33,738 bases of DNA, taken from positions 1 to 33,738 of the forward strand of contig JALSJZ010000186.1 of the NCBI GenBank assembly GCA_026989135.1, written 5' to 3'. This stretch comes from Sedimenticola sp. Lineage in GTDB: Bacteria; Pseudomonadota; Gammaproteobacteria; Chromatiales; Chromatiaceae. The translations under genes and the position numbers were made by a program. Shown in pieces: positions 18,473-25,760 of the stretch (its first letter is position 1; each line of letters begins with the position of its first letter). The notes beneath the pieces are model-generated. The model ran no database searches, was not told the DNA's origin, and saw nothing but the letters and a program-made list of their open reading frames with translations.

Positions 18473-21058
18473 ATGCAAGAGACCTATAATCCAGCCGTGA
18501 TCGAGCAGGATGTCCAGAACTACTGGGTATCCCATAACTCCTTTCGTGTAACGGAAGAGAGCGATAAAGAAAAATTCTACTGCCTTGCGATGTTTCCCTA
18601 TCCCAGCGGCAAGCTGCACATGGGGCATGTGCGTAACTACACCATTGGCGATGTGATTGCCCGTCAGCAACGCATGCTGGGCAAGAATGTGCTGCAGCCG
18701 ATGGGGTGGGATGCCTTCGGCCTGCCAGCCGAAGGCGCGGCCATCAAAAACAACATGCCGCCCGCCAAGTGGACCTACTCCAACATCGAATACATGCGGG
18801 ATCAGCTGAAGCGGCTGGGTTTTGGCTATGACTGGTCGCGTGAGCTGGCGACCTGCCAGCCGGACTACTACAAGTGGGAGCAGTGGCTCTTCACCGAGCT
18901 GTATAAAAAAGGGCTGGTCTATCGCAAGAACTCGGTGGTCAATTGGGATCCGGTGGATCAGACCGTATTGGCCAATGAACAGGTGATTGATGGGCGTGGC
19001 TGGCGCTCTGGTGCGCTGGTCGAGCGCAGGGAGATCCCTCAGTGGTTCATCAAAATCACCGCCTATGCCGATGAACTGCTGGATGAGCTGGATAATCTGA
19101 CCGGCTGGCCAGAGCAGGTGCGCACCATGCAGCGCAACTGGATCGGCCGCTCGGAGGGGGTGCAGCTTGATTTTGCGATCCCGGAATCGGAAGAGTCGCT
19201 GACGGTATTCACCACCCGCCCCGATACCCTGATGGGCGTTACTTATCTGGCGGTAGCAGCAGAGCATCCACTGGCGCTCTCTGCGGCGGAAAGCAATCAA
19301 GCGCTGGCAGATTTTATTGATGAGTGCCGCCAGGGCGGCACCTCTGAAGCAGATATCGAGACCGTCGAGAAAAAAGGTATGCCTCTGGGCTTGTCTGTCA
19401 GACATCCCATTACTGGGGAGGATGTCCCGGTCTTTGCCGCTAACTTTGTGCTGATGGGTTATGGCACCGGCGCGGTGATGGCGGTACCGGCGCATGACCA
19501 GCGTGACTGGGAGTTTGCTACAAAATACGGCATCCCCATTCGACAGGTGATCTTTGCCAAAGATGGCAGTGACTGCTCGGTTGCCGAGGCGGCCTATACC
19601 AAAAAAGGGGTGCTGAACCACTCTGCCCCGTTTGATGGATTGACCTCTGAAGCGGCCTTTGATGCGATTGCCGATCACCTGAAAAAGACAGGCAAGGGCG
19701 GCAAGCAGGTTAACTACCGCCTGCGTGACTGGGGCGTCTCCCGTCAGCGTTATTGGGGTGCCCCCATCCCGATGATCCACTGCGAAAGATGCGGCATCGT
19801 ACCGGTGCCAAAAGCGGATCTCCCGGTGGTGCTGCCAGAGGATGTCGCCTTTGATGCGTCGGGCGGTTCCCCCATCAAAAAAATGCCAGGGTTCAGCAAA
19901 ACCTGCTGCCCCGAGTGCGGTGGTGAGGCCGAGCGCGAAACCGATACCTTTGACACCTTCATGGAGTCATCCTGGTACTACGCCCGCTATGCCTGCCCGG
20001 ATGCCGATGAGGTGATGCTGGATCGGCGTGCGGACTACTGGCTGCCGGTTGACCACTATGTGGGCGGGATTGAGCATGCGATCTTGCACCTGCTCTATGC
20101 CCGTTTCTATCACAAGCTGATGCGTGATGTGGGGCTGGTGAGCTGTGATGAACCCATCACCAACCTGCTGACCCAGGGTATGGTGGTGGCCGAGACCTAC
20201 TATCGCAATGAGTCCGGTGGCGGCAAGCAGTGGTTCAATCCGGCTGAGGTGGATGTCGAGATCGATGATAAAGGGCGTCCGCTTGCTGCGCTGAGCCACT
20301 CAGATGGCCGGCCGGTTGAGATTGGTGGCATCGAAAAGATGTCAAAATCAAAAAACAACGGGGTTGATCCACAGCGGCTGATTGATCGTTACGGCTCCGA
20401 CACGGTGCGCCTGTACACCATGTTTACCGCGCCACCGGATCAATCGCTGGAGTGGTCGGATGATGGTGTTGAGGGTGCGTACCGATTCTTGAGGCGGCTA
20501 TGGGCACTGGCAGCAAAAAACAGCCGGCGGATCAAGGCCGGTGGCGGCGAGATGGTCGGCCTGGATGAGCGTCAGCAGCTGGCGCGGCGGGAGGTTCATG
20601 CCGCGCTGAAGCAGGCAACCCACGACTACGGCCGCCAGCAGTTCAATACTGTGGTTTCGGCCTGCATGAAGATGGTCAATACACTCTACAAGCTGGGTGA
20701 CAGCGCAACCGATAGCGCAATATTACATGAAGGGATGGGGTTCACCCTCTCGCTGTTGGGGCCGATTGCACCGCACATCACCCATCATCTGTGGCGTGAA
20801 CTGGGTTATGGCGAGGATATTCTGGATGCCAGCTGGCCCCGGTTTGACCCGGAGGCGCTGAGGCAGGAAAATATTCAGATCGTGGTGCAGGTCAATGGCA
20901 AGGTGCGCGCCCGTATCCAGGTGGCGGCAGATGCCGACAGAGCCTCCGTTGAGAAGAGCGCGCTTGCCGATGAGCATGTCCAGCGATTCATTGGCGATGC
21001 GCAAGTGCGCAAGGTAATCGTTGTGCCGGGCAAGCTGGTAAATGTTGTAGCGAAGTGA
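18473..21058 (+). CDS. leuS: Leucyl-tRNA synthetase (LeuS)
   Basis: Class I synthetase that charges tRNA-Leu. The 861-residue length and domain order match E. coli LeuS (860). The HIGH motif is HMGH (residues 49-52) in [19 protein letters not shown]. The editing domain holds [20 protein letters not shown] and [16 protein letters not shown] zinc-type insert has CERC and CCPEC, and the KMSKS loop is intact (residues 622-626). The C-terminal [13 protein letters not shown] is present. The start [11 protein letters not shown] aligns with the family although no clear ribosome-binding site precedes it. lptE and holA follow on the same strand. Confidence 0.99.
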   Translation: MQETYNPAVIEQDVQNYWVSHNSFRVTEESDKEKFYCLAMFPYPSGKLHMGHVRNYTIGDVIARQQRMLGKNVLQPMGWDAFGLPAEGAAIKNNMPPAKWTYSNIEYMRDQLKRLGFGYDWSRELATCQPDYYKWEQWLFTELYKKGLVYRKNSVVNWDPVDQTVLANEQVIDGRGWRSGALVERREIPQWFIKITAYADELLDELDNLTGWPEQVRTMQRNWIGRSEGVQLDFAIPESEESLTVFTTRPDTLMGVTYLAVAAEHPLALSAAESNQALADFIDECRQGGTSEADIETVEKKGMPLGLSVRHPITGEDVPVFAANFVLMGYGTGAVMAVPAHDQRDWEFATKYGIPIRQVIFAKDGSDCSVAEAAYTKKGVLNHSAPFDGLTSEAAFDAIADHLKKTGKGGKQVNYRLRDWGVSRQRYWGAPIPMIHCERCGIVPVPKADLPVVLPEDVAFDASGGSPIKKMPGFSKTCCPECGGEAERETDTFDTFMESSWYYARYACPDADEVMLDRRADYWLPVDHYVGGIEHAILHLLYARFYHKLMRDVGLVSCDEPITNLLTQGMVVAETYYRNESGGGKQWFNPAEVDVEIDDKGRPLAALSHSDGRPVEIGGIEKMSKSKNNGVDPQRLIDRYGSDTVRLYTMFTAPPDQSLEWSDDGVEGAYRFLRRLWALAAKNSRRIKAGGGEMVGLDERQQLARREVHAALKQATHDYGRQQFNTVVSACMKMVNTLYKLGDSATDSAILHEGMGFTLSLLGPIAPHITHHLWRELGYGEDILDASWPRFDPEALRQENIQIVVQVNGKVRARIQVAADADRASVEKSALADEHVQRFIGDAQVRKVIVVPGKLVNVVAK

Positions 21059-21162
21059 CAGTGTAATCAATACAGCCGGAAGCGGGGCTTTAGTTTCTCT
21101 TCCAAATACCACCTGAATGCATACTTGCATATTGATAAAACAGAAATTAAGAGTTGAAAACA

Positions 21163-21669
21163 ATGCACAGAAAATACTGCTTATCTATTGCTGTTTTGCT
21201 GGTCACGCTGCTGGCCCTGTTGCAAGGTTGCGGTTTTCAACTGCGTGGCGCAGCGGATCTGCCACCCTCAATAAGCCCGCTCTACCTACAGGGCGTGGGT
21301 GAACATGACCCTCTGCGCAGAGATCTCCGGCAGGTTTTTGAAGGCGCAAATATTCAGCTGGCCACAGAGCCGTCAAAGGCCAGCTCCATCCTTCATATCA
21401 CCAAACAGGAGCAGGATCGCCGGGTGCTCTCCGTCGACAGTCGTGGCAAGGTGGTTGAGTATGAGATCCATCAGGCACTGGAGTTTGAGCTGCTGGATGC
21501 CGATGGAGCCTCACTGATGGAGCGTCAATCGGTTGGCTCCCAGCGGGCATACGAAAATCCAGAGACGGCTATTTTAGGAAAGAATCAGGAGGAGAGGCTG
21601 TTGCGCCGTGATCTTCGCCTTGATCTGGTTCGACGTATTGCGTACCGGATACAGGAACAGTTCCGATAA
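21163..21669 (+). CDS. lptE: LptE, LPS-assembly lipoprotein
   Basis: LptE plugs the LptD barrel and helps place LPS in the outer membrane. The 168-residue product has a lipoprotein signal peptide with lipobox LQGC (Cys23), followed at once by the family hallmark GFQLRGAADLPPSISPLYL. The rest is typical of LptE: DSRGKVVEYEIHQALEFEL and RLDLVRRIAYRIQEQ. The ATG at 21163 is preferred; a TTG three codons upstream (21154) is a possible alternative. It sits between leuS and holA as in E. coli, after a gap of about 100 bases in which nothing was recognised. Confidence 0.95.
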   Translation: MHRKYCLSIAVLLVTLLALLQGCGFQLRGAADLPPSISPLYLQGVGEHDPLRRDLRQVFEGANIQLATEPSKASSILHITKQEQDRRVLSVDSRGKVVEYEIHQALEFELLDADGASLMERQSVGSQRAYENPETAILGKNQEERLLRRDLRLDLVRRIAYRIQEQFR

Positions 21670-21708
21670 AACGCCTGTCTCTACCACTGTTGTGTAAAGA
21701 GGCGAACC

Positions 21709-22734
21709 ATGCGTTTACGTATTGATCAGCTTGCTGCGCAGCTGGCCAAAGCGCTCTCTGCAATCTACTTTATAACGGGTGATGAGCCGCTTCAGCTGGG
21801 GGAGTCGGCGGATGCCGTTCGCCGTGCTGCAAAGGATGCAGGCTATGGCAGCCGTGAGATTCTGGATGCCGGGAAGGCATTTGACTGGAACGAGCTGGCG
21901 GCACAGGCCAACAGCCTCTCCCTGTTTGCTGAGAAGCGGGTTATTGATCTTCGCCTCTCCAGCAGTGCTATCGGCCGTAATGGCAGCAAGGCGCTGGTTG
22001 AATATGCCGCCAGACCGCCAGCCGATACGCTGCTGCTTATCACCGCTCCCAAGCTGGATCGCTCCCAACAAAGCAGCAAGTGGGTAAAGGCTCTGGACGA
22101 CTGCGGGGTGCTGATTCAGATCTGGCCTATAGATGATCAGCGGCTGCCATCATGGATTGAACAGCGGCTGCGAAAAAACGGGCTGATCCCGGAAGCGGAA
22201 GTGGTATCGATGATGGCGGAGCGGGTAGAGGGCAATCTGCTGGCAGCTGCGCAGGAGATTGACAAGCTGTTACTGCTGAATGGCCCAGGGGTCATCAGCG
22301 TAGAGAGGTTACTGGAGTCGGTTGCTGACAGTGCGCGTTTTGATGTTTTTGGTTTGGTGGACAGTGCGCTGATGGGAAAGCCGGCAAGGGTGATACGCAT
22401 GCTGGCCGGACTTCGTGCAGAGGGTGTCCCGCCGACTATAGTGCTCTGGGCGTTGGCGCGTGAGATCCGTCAGCTGGCCAGCATGGCCTATGCAGTGGAG
22501 CGGGGGCAGTCGCCTGACCAGGCGATGGCCGCCCATCGGGTCTGGAATCAGCGTAAAGCGGTAGTGCGCCAAGGCCTTGCTCGATTGAGACGCAGACGCT
22601 GGCAGCAGCTGCTTGCACTCTGTGCGCGTGGTGATCGAACCATCAAGGGGCAGGAGAGGGGTGACCCCTGGCAGTTGCTGGAAAGCATCGCTACAACAAT
22701 GGCAGGGCTGCGTCCCATGCCTGTTTCTCGTTAG
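21709..22734 (+). CDS. holA: DNA polymerase III delta subunit (HolA)
   Basis: HolA is the delta subunit of the clamp loader and opens the beta sliding clamp. The 341-residue length matches the family. The sequence shows the N-terminal ATPase-like fold YFITGDEPLQLGESADAVRR, the beta-binding segment SLSLFAEKRVIDLRL, and the C-terminal collar with FDVFGLVDSALMGKPARVIR and LWALAREIRQLASM. An AGAGG ribosome-binding site lies before the ATG. In many gammaproteobacteria nadD-rsfS-rlmH-mrdA follow; here the respiratory island follows instead. Confidence 0.96.
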   Translation: MRLRIDQLAAQLAKALSAIYFITGDEPLQLGESADAVRRAAKDAGYGSREILDAGKAFDWNELAAQANSLSLFAEKRVIDLRLSSSAIGRNGSKALVEYAARPPADTLLLITAPKLDRSQQSSKWVKALDDCGVLIQIWPIDDQRLPSWIEQRLRKNGLIPEAEVVSMMAERVEGNLLAAAQEIDKLLLLNGPGVISVERLLESVADSARFDVFGLVDSALMGKPARVIRMLAGLRAEGVPPTIVLWALAREIRQLASMAYAVERGQSPDQAMAAHRVWNQRKAVVRQGLARLRRRRWQQLLALCARGDRTIKGQERGDPWQLLESIATTMAGLRPMPVSR

Positions 22735-22765
22735 CGCCCTTAAATTTGCGGGGTTTATTTTGGCC

Positions 22766-22800
22766 AAATAAAAAGCTGCCCCACCGACTGGATGAGGCAG
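22766..22800 (-). terminator. Rho-independent terminator after the hemerythrin gene
   Basis: On the minus strand CTGCCTCA pairs with TGGGGCAG (one G-T wobble) around a nine-base loop and is followed by CTTTTTATTT. It lies about 30 bases past the hemerythrin stop codon. It also sits between the convergent holA and hemerythrin genes; on the plus strand only a short T run follows, so it is stronger in the minus direction. Confidence 0.7.
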
Positions 22801-22830
22801 TTTACAAGAGCGATCAGTGGTCGCTATCAA

Positions 22831-23478
22831 TCATTTCTTTTCATTATCATCACTATCGCCACCGCAGGTTGTAGCGCTATCGTCACAGCAACATCTCTTG
22901 ATCTCTTCGTTATCCAGCAGCCCCTTCTCTTTTAGGAAGCGGGCATAGGATTGATCCACATTGTAGATGTGGTTGACAAGCCAGTCCCGTGCCATGGGTG
23001 CGACATCGAGCAGTGCATCGTGACCACGCTCATCATAATCCTCAATAGAGGCGGCAACGCGGGCGAGCATATCATCGTGTATCTTCTTGTGCGCCTCATA
23101 GCCAGGATAGCCGTGGCGCTGCATCAGCATCTCCTCTCTGGCGAAGTGGGTTTTTGTCCACTCTGCCAGCTCCTCTATGGCCTGCTTTTCAAAGCATTCG
23201 CCGGTATGGTAGTCGACCGCCATCTTTAGTTTGTTGATCAGATTCATCAGCTTTTGATGATCCTCATCGATCAGATCCACGCCTACGTTGTACTTATCCT
23301 GCCACCTCACATAAGCGCGCTGTTCCAGTTTATTGTTCAGGATGGGCAGGCCAATAAGCAGCGCCAGTATTATCCATGGAACGGGATGCATCATGCCAAA
23401 GGATACGAAGGCGACAATCGCAGCGATGGCTAGGATGCCAAATAGCATGGCCTGGAGTAACATCTTTATGGCTTTCAT
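22831..23478 (-). CDS. Membrane-anchored bacteriohemerythrin with Cys-rich tail
   Basis: A 215-residue protein with two N-terminal membrane helices (about residues 5-28 and 33-47) and then a hemerythrin domain. All seven diiron ligands are seen: His74, His111, Glu115, His130, His134, His170 and Asp175, in DEDHQKL, HFAREEM, HKKIH and NHIYNVD. Hemerythrins reversibly bind O2 and related proteins handle NO. The tail RCCCDDSATTCGG contains four cysteines and ends in acidic and lysine residues, an unusual addition that could bind a metal. A strong ribosome-binding site (AAGGTGG) precedes the ATG. It diverges from the NirS-like gene and shares its promoter region. Whether it delivers O2, senses it or scavenges NO cannot be told. 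Confidence 0.9.
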   Translation of the reverse strand: MKAIKMLLQAMLFGILAIAAIVAFVSFGMMHPVPWIILALLIGLPILNNKLEQRAYVRWQDKYNVGVDLIDEDHQKLMNLINKLKMAVDYHTGECFEKQAIEELAEWTKTHFAREEMLMQRHGYPGYEAHKKIHDDMLARVAASIEDYDERGHDALLDVAPMARDWLVNHIYNVDQSYARFLKEKGLLDNEEIKRCCCDDSATTCGGDSDDNEKK

Positions 23479-23590
23479 TGATCCACCTTAAAATTGTAAG
23501 TTTATGTTAGATGCTTATATTTAAATAGGTTATGGTTGCCAGCAGGCCGGTGGTGCCAGAGTCGGGGCATCACGGGTATGCAAGCGTATC

Positions 23591-23620
23591 ATGCCGGAAG
23601 CGTGACAGAGATTCCGGCAT
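23591..23620. promoter_or_regulatory. Inverted repeat in the hemerythrin/nirS-like intergenic region
   Basis: ATGCCGGAA, a 12-base spacer, then TTCCGGCAT: perfect 9-bp arms. It lies seven bases before the first FNR-type box, in a 346-base intergenic region (23479-23824) that otherwise holds only the two boxes and AT-rich promoter-like DNA. It may be an operator or a transcript hairpin; nothing shows which. Confidence 0.45.
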
Positions 23621-23626
23621 AATTTG

Positions 23627-23640
23627 TTGACTTACATCAA
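23627..23640 (+). promoter_or_regulatory. FNR/DNR-type box 1
   Basis: TTGACTTACATCAA matches the FNR/CRP-family consensus TTGAT-N4-ATCAA with one mismatch. It lies 149 bases upstream of the hemerythrin start and 185 bases before the NirS-like start, so it could serve either gene. Regulation by an oxygen- or NO-responsive FNR/DNR protein is inferred from the site and the gene type. Confidence 0.65.
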
Positions 23641-23686
23641 AAGTTATTATGCCTTGCCAAGGGTTTCTTGAGCAAAAAAGAATGTT

Positions 23687-23700
23687 TTGATTTAGGTCAA
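23687..23700 (+). promoter_or_regulatory. FNR/DNR-type box 2
   Basis: TTGATTTAGGTCAA fits TTGAT-N4-GTCAA, the form often seen at denitrification promoters controlled by ANR/DNR/NNR proteins. It is centred 60 bases after box 1 and 131 bases before the NirS-like ATG. A start site about 41 bases downstream would leave a leader of roughly 90 bases. No convincing -10 element was picked out. Confidence 0.7.
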
Positions 23701-23824
23701 AGACGCTAAACAGCAGAACCATCACTGTACGCTCCGACAGTTTGTCGCGTCACTGTGGGTGCCGTGCTAAGCAGTCTCGGTTTTTACAGCTGACATCTAT
23801 TAATAAATCAGGGGAAATAGGTTA

Positions 23825-25480
23825 ATGAAGAAATCACGTTTCGGAATATCCGCTCTGGGTCTGGCTATGGGTTTGGCTATGTCTGGTGTGGCATCAGTAG
23901 CTACTGCCAGCGGTCCCACTCTTTCAGAAGCTGACTTTGAAAAAGCAAAGACTCTATACTTCCAGCGCTGTGCGGGTTGTCACGGTGTTCTGCGTGTTGG
24001 TGCTACCGGCCCTAACCTGGAGCCTAAGCCTAACGCCAAGAAGAAGTCCAAAGGTACCCTTAAGCTGGGTCAAAAACGTCTGGAGAAGATCATCGCTTTC
24101 GGTACCGAAGGTGGCATGAACAACTTTGACGACATCTTCAGCAAAGACGAAATCAGCCTGCTGGCCACCTACATCCAGATGGAGCCGCCTGTTCCACCTG
24201 AGATGTCTCTGGCGATGATGCGGGAGCGCACCAAGGTCTACATTGAGAAGAAAGACTACCCGACCAAGCCAATGCATGGCCGTAACTGGGAGAACTTCTT
24301 CGTCGTCATCGAGCGTGATGTCGGTAAAGTGGCTATCATTGATGGTGATACAAAAGAGATCGTTGCTCACCTGGATGCTGGCTACGCCGTACACGTTATC
24401 AAGGCCACTGAAAACCATAAGAAGGATACAGCTGAGCACCCAGGTCGTTTCTGGTACTCCATTGGCCGTGATGGCAAGCTGAACAAATATGATCTGTGGC
24501 AGACACCTGACAAGATGGTGGTTGCTGAAACCCAGATCGCCTACGATGCTCGCGATGTAGCGGTATCTGGTGACGGCAAAATCGTCATCGCTGGTGGTTA
24601 CTGGCCGGGTCACTTTGTATTGGTTGATGCCGATACCATGTTGCCGATCAAAGTGGTCTCTACCCGTGGCATCAATGTTGACGGTGACTTCGTCAACGAG
24701 TCTCGTGTTGCTGCGATCTATACCACACCAAATGAGTCTGCCTTCATGGTTGCTGCCAAGGAGCTGGGTCAGATGTGGCAGGTGGATTACACCGATCTGG
24801 ACAACCTGAAGATCTCCATGATCAACTCTGCCAAGTATCTGCATGATGGTTTCTTCGATACCACCGGCCGTTACTTCCAGATTGCTGCGAACGCATCCAA
24901 CAAGATGGTCATTATTGACACCAAAGATGGCGGCACACTAGAAGCCATGATCGATACCGGCAAAATGCCACATCCTGGCCCTGGGGCCAACTGGATTGAC
25001 CCTAAATGTGGTCATGTAGGTGGTACCGTATTCCTGGGAGAAGGTCTGGTGACATTCTGGGGTAATGATCCAGAAGGTCGTCCTGATCAAGCCTGGAAGA
25101 TCTGTGGCACAGTCGAAACTGACGGTCCTGGTGCCTTCATCCGCACCCATCCTAACAGCGACTATGTCTGGGCTGATCAGCTCAAGCACCCTGAGCCTGA
25201 AGTGCAACAGAGCGTACAGGTCATCAGCAAGAAGACCCGTGAGATCGTGAAAACCATCCGTGTTACAGAAGAAGATAAGATGCTGGCTCTGCACATGGAG
25301 TTCAACAAGGATGGTACTGAGGTCTGGGTTTCTGTCTGGAACCGTAAAGACAACATGAAGCCAAAGGGTGAAATCGTGGTCTATGATGCCAAGACTCTCA
25401 AAGAGATCAAACGCATCAAAGGCCTGTCAACACCAACAGGCAAGTTCAATGTCTATAACCGTGTCAACCACGTGACTTAA
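23825..25480 (+). CDS. nirS: Cytochrome cd1 nitrite reductase-like protein (NirS-like)
   Basis: NirS reduces nitrite to NO in the periplasm using heme c and heme d1. The 551-residue product has a signal peptide (cleavage near residue 28), a c-type site CAGCH (residues 49-53) with Met98 as probable second ligand in EGGMNNF, and an eight-bladed d1 propeller domain. Conserved stretches include DGYAVH-type GYAVH with d1 axial His190, VDYTDLDNL, KYLHDG with distal His340, PHPGPGANW, MEFNKDGTEVWVSVWN and TPTGKFNVYN. The second distal His of NirS (His327 in P. aeruginosa, in an ASH motif) appears replaced in TTPNESAF, Pro302/Asn303. Codon choice favours abundant-gene codons (GGT, AAG, CTG, AAC). No d1 synthesis genes are nearby. 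NirN is an alternative, but the core motifs look closer to NirS. Confidence 0.85.
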   Translation: MKKSRFGISALGLAMGLAMSGVASVATASGPTLSEADFEKAKTLYFQRCAGCHGVLRVGATGPNLEPKPNAKKKSKGTLKLGQKRLEKIIAFGTEGGMNNFDDIFSKDEISLLATYIQMEPPVPPEMSLAMMRERTKVYIEKKDYPTKPMHGRNWENFFVVIERDVGKVAIIDGDTKEIVAHLDAGYAVHVIKATENHKKDTAEHPGRFWYSIGRDGKLNKYDLWQTPDKMVVAETQIAYDARDVAVSGDGKIVIAGGYWPGHFVLVDADTMLPIKVVSTRGINVDGDFVNESRVAAIYTTPNESAFMVAAKELGQMWQVDYTDLDNLKISMINSAKYLHDGFFDTTGRYFQIAANASNKMVIIDTKDGGTLEAMIDTGKMPHPGPGANWIDPKCGHVGGTVFLGEGLVTFWGNDPEGRPDQAWKICGTVETDGPGAFIRTHPNSDYVWADQLKHPEPEVQQSVQVISKKTREIVKTIRVTEEDKMLALHMEFNKDGTEVWVSVWNRKDNMKPKGEIVVYDAKTLKEIKRIKGLSTPTGKFNVYNRVNHVT

Positions 25481-25506
25481 CACGTCCGTGTAGACATTGT
25501 CTGAAT

Positions 25507-25550
25507 AAAGCGGGCATGGATATTCTTTATTCATGTCCGCTTTTTTTTTT
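25507..25550 (+). terminator. Rho-independent terminator after the NirS-like gene
   Basis: AAAGCGGGCATG pairs with CATGTCCGCTTT (one wobble) and is followed by a run of ten T (25541-25550). This strong terminator lies 26 bases after the stop codon, so the downstream multiheme gene probably has its own promoter or depends on partial read-through. Confidence 0.92.
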
Positions 25551-25584
25551 GCGTAATTCTGCTTTATACAATTTATTAAAGGTG

Positions 25585-25728
25585 CTTGATTAGCACGATG
25601 TTTCAGTAGCAGCTGAAAAAGAGCACAATAGAATCTGGCATGGTTCTGGCGGTTTCCCAGATCCCACGCCTGCCTCTGATTGCATTTCAGTATTGCTGTA
25701 AGCCAACAGAAGCACCGTGCTAATCAAG
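25585..25728. repeat. 13-bp inverted repeat pair bracketing the region upstream of the multiheme gene
   Basis: CTTGATTAGCACG (25585-25597) and its exact complement CGTGCTAATCAAG (25716-25728) flank 118 bases. The left side also contains GTGC-N7-GCAC and, just inside, TTTCAG-N6-CTGAAA (25601-25618). The region lies between a strong terminator and the ATG at 25761. It could be a regulatory leader or promoter structure, or the remnant of a small mobile element; no target duplication was found. Confidence 0.55.
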
Positions 25729-25760
25729 TATATTTGGTCCATACGTGGGGGCGTAAGACT

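Noticed and set aside
25680-25760. Longer start for the multiheme fusion
   Set aside because: The added 27 residues overlap the inverted-repeat leader and do not resemble a NapC/NirT N-terminus.
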